Positions 9,215 to 17,318 of a DNA stretch of 32,435 nucleotides are shown piece by piece. Every line of letters starts with the position of its first letter. Position 1 is the first letter of the stretch. The DNA is from an uncultured Alphaproteobacteria bacterium (GTDB lineage Bacteria > Pseudomonadota > Alphaproteobacteria > Rhodobacterales > Rhodobacteraceae). Below the pieces are notes generated by a model, which saw nothing but the letters and a program-made list of their open reading frames with translations, did not search any database and had not been told where the DNA came from. The stretch spans positions 1 through 32,435 of the forward strand of contig CAJWEI010000040.1 of the NCBI GenBank assembly GCA_913031285.1. Direction: 5' to 3'. A program made the position numbers and the translations under genes.

Positions 9215-9643
9215 TCAAGAATCTATTTTCTTTCTGCTTTTAGCAAGGTTTTCCATTTTTTTCTCTCGGTCTTGCTGAATAGAAAGGTCGGCTACAGCCT
9301 GGAGCGTTCTAAACATACGAACCCCAATCTTCGTTGAGGAATCCATTGACTGGCCAGCAACATCCAAAATTACCAAAAAGGCTGATCTTTCCTCCATTTT
9401 CAGAAGTATATTACCCAAACCACTTGCAGTATATCCTAGAGTTGCCAATCTTTCGACAACAAGCTTATCGCCACTTCTCAGAGAGTTGATAGCGAGGTCT
9501 AATTGCGGCCTCGAATCACTACTGGCCGTTTGCTCGCTGTATATGTTGCTCGCTGCACAGCCATAGGACATCAAAGACATCCGCTCAAGCTCCACGTCAG
9601 ATTGCGGCTGAACGTTTCCAATTCTTGAATATCCAATCAGCAC
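9215..9643 (-). CDS. Serine-recombinase-like protein lacking catalytic residues
   Basis: 142-residue protein with the fold signature of the resolvase/invertase N-terminal domain: GYSRIGN at the start, RPQLDLAINSLRSGDKLVVE in the middle, and an ILDVAGQ...DSST segment. Aligned by eye to gamma-delta resolvase, the catalytic Ser10 position is Gly9. The D67-R68-R71 positions of the KLDRLGR motif are Ala67, Thr68 and Tyr71. R7 and R45 remain. It ends without the C-terminal helix-turn-helix. Recombination activity is therefore unlikely, and a regulatory or protein-binding role, or decay, is more plausible. Start is GTG 9643 with AAAGGTG upstream. The frame is intact, which argues against simple decay. 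Confidence 0.72.
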   Translation of the reverse strand: MLIGYSRIGNVQPQSDVELERMSLMSYGCAASNIYSEQTASSDSRPQLDLAINSLRSGDKLVVERLATLGYTASGLGNILLKMEERSAFLVILDVAGQSMDSSTKIGVRMFRTLQAVADLSIQQDREKKMENLAKSRKKIDS

Positions 9644-9809
9644 TTGGCACCTTTAAACTTTTGATTTACAGATTTTAGATTAGCTAATGATCCGCACTAA
9701 ACAAAGAAAAATCTGAAATAAAATAATTTTTTGGCAACATTTCAAAACTTTTTAGGTATATCTGTATCACAACCTTCGTTCTAGGCATGAGTAATCTGAC
9801 AAGAATTCA

Positions 9810-10151
9810 CTATTTCTTTGCTGTCTGCGCCATTCTAAGCCGTTCTGCTAAAATTCGCAGAATACCACGCACCACAATATGAGATTCATCCACCATTTTA
9901 TCAAATTCATCACGCGACACAAAGAGGAGATCGCAATCTGTTACAGTCGTTGCATTAGCCATTCGAGATTGGTCGCTTACGACGCCCATTTCTCCAAACA
10001 ACTCATTGTCACGGACGACAAAATTTGGTTCTTTAGTAGCATTACTTGGCAAAAAAATCCCAACAGTACCACTTATAACAAGATAAACACCATCTGCAGT
10101 ATCGCCCTTTCGGAAAATGAACTTCTGCGGCTCTAGCTGCATTCTTTTCAT
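9810..10151 (-). CDS. Stand-alone cyclic nucleotide-binding domain protein
   Basis: Single cNMP-binding domain of 113 residues (beta-roll), without a DNA-binding, kinase or channel domain. The early GDTADGVYLVISGTVGIF pattern is typical. The phosphate-binding cassette reads LFGEMGVVSDQSRMANA, with E54 and R63 in the positions that contact ribose and phosphate in CRP-type domains, so ligand binding is possible but not certain. Its ATG is 1 base after the stop of the metallo-beta-lactamase-fold gene, so the two are almost certainly co-transcribed and may work together, for example as a sensor subunit and a hydrolase. Confidence 0.85.
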   Translation of the reverse strand: MKRMQLEPQKFIFRKGDTADGVYLVISGTVGIFLPSNATKEPNFVVRDNELFGEMGVVSDQSRMANATTVTDCDLLFVSRDEFDKMVDESHIVVRGILRILAERLRMAQTAKK

Positions 10152-10152
10152 T

Positions 10153-10950
10153 TTAGAATTTCACCTCGTCGGATTGGACAGCGAAAGATACTTTTGAAGA
10201 TGTGAACATTTTTGAAATTTGATCTAATTCCTCATCTGTACGGCTTGGACTATGATGACTAATACTCAGTTTTTCTATATCAGCTAATTCAGCAAACTCG
10301 CATGCTTGCTCAACCGAAGAATGGCCCCAACCAGCACGATACTCGAGCTCGCTATTTGTAAACATTCCATCCCATATCACTAGCTTTGAACCATCAACAA
10401 ATGCCAAAAGGGAGTCTAGTTGGTCATCGGCATATTCATTATCCAAAAGGTATGAGAACTTACCTTGATTACTTTCAACAGAATATCCCATGCTACCACC
10501 CGGATGGTTCAGCTCTATCATCTCAAGTTTACAATCTGGCGACAGTTTTCGCTGTACGCTGGAGCAGTTCATAAACTTTAATTGTTTGAGGATCGTAACA
10601 ATATCAACCGGGAAGTAGCCACCTGAAAAATATGTTTGGATCATATTTTTCAAAACTTGCCGATTTACCAAGGCACTAGATAAAATAATGTCTTCGAGGT
10701 GTGAGAAAACTCCAAGATTGAACGGCAGACCCTGAATATGATCGTGGTGAAAATGGCTATATAATATGATAGTCGTCCTTTCGTGATCAAGAACAACGTC
10801 TTGGAAGCCAGTGCCAGTGTCAAAAATAATTTGGAAATCACCCGTTACAACCTCGTAACAAGATGTGTTACCACCATACTTAGCGGTACCCTTTGGCTGA
10901 GGAATTGATCCCCGTGTTCCATGCATTTTAATAAGCAAAGCTTCACCCAA
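10153..10950 (-). CDS. Metallo-beta-lactamase-fold hydrolase
   Basis: MBL-fold hydrolase of about 265 residues. It begins with the LIKMHGTRGSIPQP...KYGGNTSCYEV signature of a widespread family of uncharacterised MBL hydrolases. The metal site HFHHDH is at H66, H68, D70 and H71, with further candidate ligands in LLDNEY and SISHHS. The substrate is unknown; related folds include phosphodiesterases and RNase Z-like enzymes. No signal peptide. The start is uncertain: TTG 10950 keeps the first beta strand intact, while ATG 10926 would cut into it. It is paired with the cyclic-nucleotide-binding domain gene one base downstream, which raises the possibility of a cyclic-nucleotide-linked activity. 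Confidence 0.85.
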   Translation of the reverse strand: MGEALLIKMHGTRGSIPQPKGTAKYGGNTSCYEVVTGDFQIIFDTGTGFQDVVLDHERTTIILYSHFHHDHIQGLPFNLGVFSHLEDIILSSALVNRQVLKNMIQTYFSGGYFPVDIVTILKQLKFMNCSSVQRKLSPDCKLEMIELNHPGGSMGYSVESNQGKFSYLLDNEYADDQLDSLLAFVDGSKLVIWDGMFTNSELEYRAGWGHSSVEQACEFAELADIEKLSISHHSPSRTDEELDQISKMFTSSKVSFAVQSDEVKF

Positions 10951-11279
10951 TTTTTTTTCTATTTCTATATGACATATTTTTTTAGTAAAGTTGACTTCTT
11001 TTTTAATCCACCCCTTTAGGTATAATCACTTAGCCAAAAGAGGTTACATTGAACACACACAAATTGGGATAGACACCATTTCACAAAATGCTTTAACACA
11101 GGAGCCTCTGTATCTCACAGCTACGATTAATGCCATGATATTAACTTCATAGCGTCTGAAAACTGAACCTATTTAATTAACAAAGAGGCAACCAGAAAAA
11201 CTTACATTCCTCGTTAGAGCCCAGCAGCTGGCAATTAGCAAAGGTTCACACTGCAATTTTTCTACCAAGTATTTTAAAT
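10951..11279. other. Gap between ion channel and MBL hydrolase genes
   Basis: About 330 bases with no coding potential I can support. A perfect TATAAT lies at 11021-11026 on the plus strand, but the nearest TTGACT (10991-10996) is 24 bases upstream and no plus-strand gene follows. The minus-strand promoter for the MBL/cNMP gene pair should lie here. Confidence 0.4.
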
Positions 11280-12191
11280 CTATTTATTTTCGCGCTGAAC
11301 ATGCCTTAACAATGCATCTGCTTGCTGTTTTGATAATCCAAATTCTTTCCTCAGCTGCTCTAAGGATCTCGTCTCAAATGCATCGACAACGCCATCTTCA
11401 AGTGCCTCGCGAATCTGGTCTTCAAAAATAAGTCTCCTCCGCGCTATCTGGTTGCTAAAGGCATTTGCTAAAATACCAGTTAAAAGGGCTACAACCGAAA
11501 CGCCCATTAAAGCAGTCGCCACCGAGATTACTTTCCCAATCCAAGTAAGCGGAGAAACATCGCCATAACCTACAGTAGTCAAGGTAATCAGTGACCAATA
11601 CATAGCATCAGGGATTGATGCGAACTTATCCGGTTGGACTTCATTTTCTGCATAATAAATAAGAGAAGATGTCAAAACAAATGCAATAACAAATAAATAG
11701 AGAGCAGCTATAAAAGATTTACGCTCTTCATAGACCGCACTAAAAAGGTCTTCAATCGCTGTATTATAATTTGACAACTTGAATATCCGCAAAAGCCGCA
11801 GTGTTCTAAGAACACGAAGATCCAGTCCTGGAAAAAGCGCCTGTAAATAAAATGGTAGAATAGAAACCAAATCTATGAGCCCACTAAAACTGAGCATATA
11901 GCCCAGACGATAACTTCCAAATATTTTATCACTGTCCGTCTGTTTTGCCGCACTGCTCCAAAGACGAGATAAATATTCGATTGAAAAAAAAGTGACGCTA
12001 AGGAATTCAAAGACAAAAAATTGGCTGCCGTATCTTTCTGAAAAATCGCCAACAGACTCTAGTGTGACCGCAAGAATATTTACAATCACAAGAATAGCAA
12101 TTATTCCGTCGCAGACCTTACTAGAAAAATCTCCTTTTTGGCCCGGTTCTAGAATTTCTAAAGCCCGGCTTTGAATCTCCGCATAGCTCAT
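11280..12191 (-). CDS. Voltage-gated potassium channel
   Basis: Six-transmembrane cation channel of the voltage-gated superfamily (303 residues). S1-S3 are hydrophobic. S4 carries regularly spaced arginines (LRVLRTLRLLRIFKL). S5 precedes a pore helix with the K+ selectivity filter TTVGYGD, and S6 follows (VISVATALMGVSVVALLTGI). The cytoplasmic C-terminal ~60 residues are charged and helical, without a cyclic-nucleotide-binding domain. ATG 12191 is chosen because GAAAGGG lies 8 bases upstream; a longer frame to 12239 adds 16 residues without membrane character. Probably a tetrameric inner-membrane K+ channel. The nearby stand-alone cNMP domain is a conceivable but unproven partner. Confidence 0.92.
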   Translation of the reverse strand: MSYAEIQSRALEILEPGQKGDFSSKVCDGIIAILVIVNILAVTLESVGDFSERYGSQFFVFEFLSVTFFSIEYLSRLWSSAAKQTDSDKIFGSYRLGYMLSFSGLIDLVSILPFYLQALFPGLDLRVLRTLRLLRIFKLSNYNTAIEDLFSAVYEERKSFIAALYLFVIAFVLTSSLIYYAENEVQPDKFASIPDAMYWSLITLTTVGYGDVSPLTWIGKVISVATALMGVSVVALLTGILANAFSNQIARRRLIFEDQIREALEDGVVDAFETRSLEQLRKEFGLSKQQADALLRHVQRENK

Positions 12192-12595
12192 AAACTTGAC
12201 CCTTTCACGAAAGCAGAAACATGCCGTATCATGACTCATTTAGTAATTTATGCTATTTTACAATAAGAAGCTAAGACAACAATAGCAGCAGAACAACCAA
12301 CCATTTATCTCTTAGATATGAGCATTACGCCAAAATAAGTCTAGTGGGCTATTGTTCCGTATTCACCTTTAAAATTCCAATAAAACCGGTGGTTTTTAAA
12401 TCTTTATTTTTAACAAATTGGTCTAAAAACAAGGTTTTTTACTAAATGCAAACCAAACTCTAGATCTACTGACCCAAAAAAAGCACTTCGATCTCCAAAC
12501 CGACCGCGCATATCCGGCTTAAGAACTGAAGATAAACGAGATTATATTATAAAAACGGAGGTAATCACAGCAACTTTAAGCTTTCAGATAACAAT
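12192..12595. other. Gap between persulfide dioxygenase and ion channel genes
   Basis: About 400 AT-rich bases without a supported gene. A 6-bp inverted repeat (AAAACC 12382-12387, GGTTTT 12391-12396) followed on the plus strand by a T-rich run is a weak terminator-like structure. It lies some 200 bases beyond the dioxygenase stop and has only two G/C pairs, so I do not call it. Confidence 0.4.
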
Positions 12596-13468
12596 TTAAA
12601 GGGAGTTTAACGGTACTTTTAGATATACTACACCATTATCTTCTGCTGGAGGAAGCTTACCGGCACGCATATTTACCTGTATTGAAGGGATAATCAGCTT
12701 TGGCATGTTCAATTGTGAGTCTCGGGCAGTTCTAAAAGCGACGAACTCTTCCTCTGACTTTCCACCGCCGACATGGATGTTATTCACTTTCTCCTCAGCA
12801 ACAGTGGTTTCCCAGCAAAATTCATCCCGGCCCGGAGCTTTGTAATCGTGACACAAGAATAATCTCGTATCATCCGGTAATGACAAAATTTTCTGAATTG
12901 AATTATAAAGATCTGTTGCTGATCCACCAGGAAAATCTGCCCGCGCAGTACCAAAATCAGGCATAAAAAGCGTATCGCCTATAAAGGCAGCATTCCCAAC
13001 AAAATAGGTAACACAGGCCGGTGTATGGCCAGGCGTATGCATTACTTGGATTTGCATTTGTCCAACTTCGAAAGAGTCGCCATCTCGAAAAAGGCGGTCA
13101 AATTGGCTGCCGTCCATCTGGAACTCAGTACCAGCATTAAATATTTTTCCAAAAACTTCCTGTACTGCGTCTATGTTAGACCCAATTGCAATTTTGCCAC
13201 CCAGTTTCTGCGCGAGATAGGGCGCGGCCGATAAATGGTCCGCATGGACATGGGTTTCTATAATCCACTCAAGCTTCCAATCATTTGATTTTATCTCATT
13301 TATGAGCATATCAGCATGCGTGGTATGAGTACCGCCAGAGGCCATATCAAAATCCAAAATCGAATCAATAACAGCGCACGCGCTAGAGCCAGGATCCTTT
13401 AAAATGTAACAGGCCGCATTGGTAGTGACATCAAAATAACTATGAACTTCGGGTATGAGTGTTGGCAT
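12596..13468 (-). CDS. Persulfide dioxygenase (ETHE1/Blh-like MBL-fold protein)
   Basis: Non-heme iron dioxygenase of the ETHE1/Blh branch of the MBL fold, expected to oxidise glutathione persulfide with O2 to sulfite and glutathione in the cytoplasm. The 290-residue protein has THVHADH (H73, H75, D77, H78), PGHTP with H148, GDTLF with D165, and CHDY with H207. By comparison with ETHE1, H73, H148 and D165 would be the 2-His-1-Asp iron site. R176 in the FGTARADF segment is a likely glutathione contact. It starts 3 bases after the frmA stop and lies beyond SQR in the same direction, the usual partner that makes the persulfide. A 56-base copy of its 5' end is found at 16147-16202. Confidence 0.9.
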   Translation of the reverse strand: MPTLIPEVHSYFDVTTNAACYILKDPGSSACAVIDSILDFDMASGGTHTTHADMLINEIKSNDWKLEWIIETHVHADHLSAAPYLAQKLGGKIAIGSNIDAVQEVFGKIFNAGTEFQMDGSQFDRLFRDGDSFEVGQMQIQVMHTPGHTPACVTYFVGNAAFIGDTLFMPDFGTARADFPGGSATDLYNSIQKILSLPDDTRLFLCHDYKAPGRDEFCWETTVAEEKVNNIHVGGGKSEEEFVAFRTARDSQLNMPKLIIPSIQVNMRAGKLPPAEDNGVVYLKVPLNSL

Positions 13469-14607
13469 GGCTTAAAACTCCACAACAGCACGAATGGATT
13501 TTCCCTCATGCATAAGGTCAAATCCATGATTAATCTCTTCTAGACTAAGAGTATGCGTGATCATCGGATCAATCTCAATCTTACCATCCATGTACCAATC
13601 AACAATCTTTGGAACATCCGTGCGCCCCGATGCCCCTCCAAAAGCGGTGCCGCGCCAAACACGCCCTGTTACCAATTGGAATGGTCTTGTACTGATCTCA
13701 GCGCCCGCGGGCGCTACACCAATGATAATACTTTCACCCCAACCTTTATGCGCAGATTCCAGAGCTGTACGCATCACGCTTACATTCCCAGTCGCATCAA
13801 AAGTGTAATCGGCACCCCCATTTGTAAGCTCGACAAGATGCGCCACAAGATCACCATCAATATTGGCCGGATTTACAAAATCCGTCATGCCGAACTTGGT
13901 GCCCATTTTGATTTTTGATTCGTTTAAATCAACACCAACAATCTGATCAGCGCCAGCAAGACGCAAACCCTGAATCACGTTCAACCCAATGCCCCCAAGA
14001 CCAAACACAATTGCGCGACTTCCAATTTCAACCTTCGCTGTATTTATGACAGCACCAATACCGGTCGTGACACCGCAACCAATGTAACAGATCTTATCAA
14101 ACGGAGCATCTTTCCTAACTTTGGCAAGTGCAATTTCAGGAACAACTGTGTGATTAGCAAAGGTTGAGCACCCCATATAATGGTGAATCGGAGTACCATC
14201 CAGCATAGAAAACCGCGTGGATCCGTCTGGTAAAAGCCCCTGCCCCTGAGTCGAACGGATGGCCTGACACAAATTCGTTTTTGGGTTTAGGCAATATTCG
14301 CATTCGCGGCATTCAGGCGTGTAAAGCGGAATGACGTGATCACCAACTTCCAAAGTGGTTACACCCTCACCAAGCTCAATCACAACACCCGCACCCTCGT
14401 GACCCAAAATAGCAGGAAAAATACCTTCTGGGTCATCACCAGAGCGCGTAAATTCATCTGTATGACACAGGCCTGTCGCCTTGATCTCAACAAGAACCTC
14501 ACCCGCACGGGGTCCTTCTAAGTTCACTTCCATTAGTTCTAATGGCTTGCCTGCCTCCAGTGCAACTGCTGCTCGTGTGCGCATTCTGTTGTCTCCTCGA
14601 ACATTTT
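13413..14607. repeat. Direct repeat, copy A (1,195 bp)
   Basis: This stretch matches 16147-17341 with a constant offset of 2,734 bases. All segments compared by eye are identical, and all four translated shadow frames agree as well. Identity starts at the G of GCCGCATTGG (13413) and stops within the T-run after GAACATTTT (14607). It covers all of frmA, the 3-base gap and the first 56 bases of the persulfide dioxygenase gene. The flanks differ on both sides. Confidence 0.93.
13472..14584 (-). CDS. frmA: S-(hydroxymethyl)glutathione dehydrogenase (class III alcohol dehydrogenase), copy A
   Basis: Glutathione-dependent formaldehyde dehydrogenase: oxidises S-hydroxymethylglutathione, formed from formaldehyde and GSH, to S-formylglutathione with NAD+. 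The 370-residue zinc enzyme has catalytic-zinc residues C40, H62, E63 and C170 (GCGVTTG) and structural-zinc cysteines C92, C95, C98 and C106 (ECRECEYC...NLC). GLGGIGL is the NAD-binding loop. R110 in the IRSTQG segment matches the arginine that marks class III enzymes. It is followed 3 bases later by the intact persulfide dioxygenase gene. The encoded protein is identical to copy B at 16206. The SQR gene lies 220 bases upstream on the same strand, so read-through from SQR is possible. Confidence 0.96.
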   Translation of the reverse strand: MRTRAAVALEAGKPLELMEVNLEGPRAGEVLVEIKATGLCHTDEFTRSGDDPEGIFPAILGHEGAGVVIELGEGVTTLEVGDHVIPLYTPECRECEYCLNPKTNLCQAIRSTQGQGLLPDGSTRFSMLDGTPIHHYMGCSTFANHTVVPEIALAKVRKDAPFDKICYIGCGVTTGIGAVINTAKVEIGSRAIVFGLGGIGLNVIQGLRLAGADQIVGVDLNESKIKMGTKFGMTDFVNPANIDGDLVAHLVELTNGGADYTFDATGNVSVMRTALESAHKGWGESIIIGVAPAGAEISTRPFQLVTGRVWRGTAFGGASGRTDVPKIVDWYMDGKIEIDPMITHTLSLEEINHGFDLMHEGKSIRAVVEF

Positions 14608-14804
14608 TTGTTTTAATTGTGATGATGCATTCTAATCAGACGAATCAGAGACTTACTAGAAAAATTCATTTAGGGCGCTGCATTTTAATTCTTCAAATCA
14701 AAACTTCTCACTAATATGCTAACCCTACTACGTCCATCAATGAGTAGTAAAATTTTAGTTGGGAGAAATAGGGCATTTGTCAAAACAATCCGGTTAAATC
14801 AAAA
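14608..14804. other. Spacer between SQR gene and frmA copy A
   Basis: Unique sequence upstream of frmA copy A, unlike the sequence upstream of copy B, so the two copies probably have different promoters. It contains an inverted repeat with perfect 6-bp arms, TACTAC (14726-14731) and GTAGTA (14744-14749), separated by 12 bases. No T-run follows on the minus strand, so it is not a canonical terminator; it could be an operator. Confidence 0.3.
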
Positions 14805-16022
14805 TCAAACCGTTGTTTTAGTTAACCATTCTCGGCCTTTAAGCATCGCACCCCAATATACTTTGGGCAAGATGGATTTCTTTAAGATCCAAGCAGAGCG
14901 ACGCGCCTTAGTGGAGTCCCATGGAAATGTCGGCATGACCTTCCCCCCATAACCAAACTCAGCAAGTATGATCTTGCCGTTCTCAACCGTCAGCGGGCAT
15001 GATCCATAGCCATCGTATTTTGGGGAAACTTCAAGTCCTTTAATCTGGGCAATAACATTTGCCGCTACAATTGGCGCTTGCTTTCGCGCCGCAGCCACTG
15101 TCTTTGCATTTGGCGTTGACGTTACATCACCCAAACTGAAAATATTGGAGAACTTAACGTGCTGTAAGGTCGCTGGATCAACATCAACCCAGCCAGCATC
15201 ATTTGAAAGAGCACTATCGCGAATAAAATCTGGCGCACATTGTGGCGGGCAGACATGGATCATATCAAATTCTCTCTCAACCACCTCCGGGCCTGAGTCC
15301 TCTTTAGTGACCCTAAACCAAGCTGTCTTTTTTGGACCGTCGATCTTAATCAAATTATGTCCAAAATCAAGATTTATGCCATATCTATCAACATATTCCA
15401 TCAATGGAGGTACATAGGGTGCACAACCAAAAAGAACGGGACCAGCATTACAAAAAGATACATTCATATCTTTTAGTTGACCTTTCTTCATCCAGTGATC
15501 ACACGAAAGATACATCGCCTTTTGTGGTGCACCTGCACACTTTATAGGCATACCCGGTTGAGTAAAAATTGCCTTCCGCCCATCGATTTTTTTCACAAGC
15601 TCCCAAGTATATGGAGCAAGATCGTATCTATAATTGGAAGTTACTCCATTTTTGCCAAGCGCGTCGTTCAAACCTTCGACCGCATCCCAATCAAGTTTAA
15701 GACCGGGCGCTACGACTAAAGAGGTATAGCCAAGAGTTTTACCATCTTTTAAAGTCACGCTATGTTGGTCTGGATCAAAACTTACAACCTCACTTTTAAT
15801 CCGTTTCACGCCCACTGGCCAAACCATATTCATGTCTCGGCAGGTTTCAGTTTTTTTAAAAACGCCCGCACCCACCATTGTCCAACCGGGTTGGTAATAA
15901 TGTTTTTCAGAAGGCTCAACCACTGCGATATCTAATGTTGAGTTTCTTTTATGTAAGCTGGATGCTACGGCCAAACCAGCGGCACCACCTCCCACTATTA
16001 AGATCTGATGTGAGATCAGCAT
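14805..16022 (-). CDS. sqr: Sulfide:quinone oxidoreductase-like flavoprotein (SQRDL type)
   Basis: FAD-dependent oxidoreductase of 405 residues resembling mitochondrial-type SQR, which oxidises H2S, passes sulfane sulfur to an acceptor such as glutathione, and reduces ubiquinone at the membrane. It has the FAD Rossmann motif GGGAAGLAVA near residue 11 and a VKCAGAPQK-like segment (KCAGAPQKAM) with C162, matching human SQOR C201. The second active-site cysteine of human SQOR sits in GDCTNLP; here the segment is LGDVTSTP, with V300. Two extra cysteines occur in HVCPPQCAPD (C258, C262). GGAG lies 7 bases before ATG 16022. Neighbours frmA and persulfide dioxygenase support a sulfide role, but the chemistry at the second sulfur site needs testing. 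Confidence 0.83.
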   Translation of the reverse strand: MLISHQILIVGGGAAGLAVASSLHKRNSTLDIAVVEPSEKHYYQPGWTMVGAGVFKKTETCRDMNMVWPVGVKRIKSEVVSFDPDQHSVTLKDGKTLGYTSLVVAPGLKLDWDAVEGLNDALGKNGVTSNYRYDLAPYTWELVKKIDGRKAIFTQPGMPIKCAGAPQKAMYLSCDHWMKKGQLKDMNVSFCNAGPVLFGCAPYVPPLMEYVDRYGINLDFGHNLIKIDGPKKTAWFRVTKEDSGPEVVEREFDMIHVCPPQCAPDFIRDSALSNDAGWVDVDPATLQHVKFSNIFSLGDVTSTPNAKTVAAARKQAPIVAANVIAQIKGLEVSPKYDGYGSCPLTVENGKIILAEFGYGGKVMPTFPWDSTKARRSAWILKKSILPKVYWGAMLKGREWLTKTTV

Positions 16023-16038
16023 TTAAAGTCTCCAATTT

Positions 16039-16050
16039 CCAAATGTTTGG
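16039..16050. promoter_or_regulatory. 12-bp palindrome in the SQR leader, possible operator
   Basis: CCAAATGTTTGG is an inverted repeat with 5-base arms and a 2-base centre, lying 17-28 bases upstream of the SQR start codon. It overlaps the region just before the GGAG ribosome site. It could be a repressor site or a small hairpin. No second copy was noticed near mtoX, so assignment to the IclR protein is not supported. Confidence 0.2.
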
Positions 16051-16146
16051 TTTTTATTCAGAATTTTAATTAGACAATCTTGCCCAGGTTTAGTGCCATT
16101 ACGTTATAGGCCTGATTACGATTTGATCCCATCGTATGGGAAAAAA

Positions 16147-16202
16147 GCCGCATTGGTAGTGACATCAAAATAACTATGAACTTCGGGTATGAGTGTTGGC
16201 AT
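16147..16202 (-). pseudogene. 5' stub of the persulfide dioxygenase gene
   Basis: The first 56 bases of the dioxygenase gene (ATG at 16202-16200, encoding MPTLIPEVHSYFDVTTNA and part of the next codon) are repeated here behind frmA copy B. The reading frame leaves the homologous part at 16147 and continues for nine foreign codons (FFPYDGIKS) to TAA at 16116-16118. It is not functional as an enzyme, since all metal ligands are missing. It shows that the duplicated segment came from a frmA-dioxygenase arrangement. Confidence 0.9.
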
Positions 16203-16205
16203 GGC

Positions 16206-17318
16206 TTAAAACTCCACAACAGCACGAATGGATTTTCCCTCATGCATAAGGTCAAATCCATGATTAATCTCTTCTAGACTAAGAGTATGCGTGATCATCG
16301 GATCAATCTCAATCTTACCATCCATGTACCAATCAACAATCTTTGGAACATCCGTGCGCCCCGATGCCCCTCCAAAAGCGGTGCCGCGCCAAACACGCCC
16401 TGTTACCAATTGGAATGGTCTTGTACTGATCTCAGCGCCCGCGGGCGCTACACCAATGATAATACTTTCACCCCAACCTTTATGCGCAGATTCCAGAGCT
16501 GTACGCATCACGCTTACATTCCCAGTCGCATCAAAAGTGTAATCGGCACCCCCATTTGTAAGCTCGACAAGATGCGCCACAAGATCACCATCAATATTGG
16601 CCGGATTTACAAAATCCGTCATGCCGAACTTGGTGCCCATTTTGATTTTTGATTCGTTTAAATCAACACCAACAATCTGATCAGCGCCAGCAAGACGCAA
16701 ACCCTGAATCACGTTCAACCCAATGCCCCCAAGACCAAACACAATTGCGCGACTTCCAATTTCAACCTTCGCTGTATTTATGACAGCACCAATACCGGTC
16801 GTGACACCGCAACCAATGTAACAGATCTTATCAAACGGAGCATCTTTCCTAACTTTGGCAAGTGCAATTTCAGGAACAACTGTGTGATTAGCAAAGGTTG
16901 AGCACCCCATATAATGGTGAATCGGAGTACCATCCAGCATAGAAAACCGCGTGGATCCGTCTGGTAAAAGCCCCTGCCCCTGAGTCGAACGGATGGCCTG
17001 ACACAAATTCGTTTTTGGGTTTAGGCAATATTCGCATTCGCGGCATTCAGGCGTGTAAAGCGGAATGACGTGATCACCAACTTCCAAAGTGGTTACACCC
17101 TCACCAAGCTCAATCACAACACCCGCACCCTCGTGACCCAAAATAGCAGGAAAAATACCTTCTGGGTCATCACCAGAGCGCGTAAATTCATCTGTATGAC
17201 ACAGGCCTGTCGCCTTGATCTCAACAAGAACCTCACCCGCACGGGGTCCTTCTAAGTTCACTTCCATTAGTTCTAATGGCTTGCCTGCCTCCAGTGCAAC
17301 TGCTGCTCGTGTGCGCAT
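16206..17318 (-). CDS. frmA: S-(hydroxymethyl)glutathione dehydrogenase, copy B
   Basis: Second copy of the class III alcohol dehydrogenase gene, with a protein identical to copy A over all 370 residues and the same residue positions for the zinc and NAD sites. It is transcribed divergently from the IclR regulator, with 94 bases between the two start codons, so this copy is the one most likely to be under IclR control. Downstream it is followed by the dioxygenase stub, then by the SQR gene on the same strand after about 125 unique bases. Expression from both copies would double formaldehyde-oxidising capacity. Complete identity means either recent origin, ongoing gene conversion, or assembly error. 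Confidence 0.94.
   Translation of the reverse strand: MRTRAAVALEAGKPLELMEVNLEGPRAGEVLVEIKATGLCHTDEFTRSGDDPEGIFPAILGHEGAGVVIELGEGVTTLEVGDHVIPLYTPECRECEYCLNPKTNLCQAIRSTQGQGLLPDGSTRFSMLDGTPIHHYMGCSTFANHTVVPEIALAKVRKDAPFDKICYIGCGVTTGIGAVINTAKVEIGSRAIVFGLGGIGLNVIQGLRLAGADQIVGVDLNESKIKMGTKFGMTDFVNPANIDGDLVAHLVELTNGGADYTFDATGNVSVMRTALESAHKGWGESIIIGVAPAGAEISTRPFQLVTGRVWRGTAFGGASGRTDVPKIVDWYMDGKIEIDPMITHTLSLEEINHGFDLMHEGKSIRAVVEF

Noticed and set aside
10991-11026. TTGACT and TATAAT as a plus-strand promoter for a small RNA
   Set aside because: Spacing is 24 bases, far from the usual 17, and no terminator or gene follows on that strand.
12382-12396. AAAACC/GGTTTT inverted repeat as a terminator for the dioxygenase operon
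   Set aside because: Only two G/C pairs, about 200 bases past the stop, and no U-run in the minus-strand direction.
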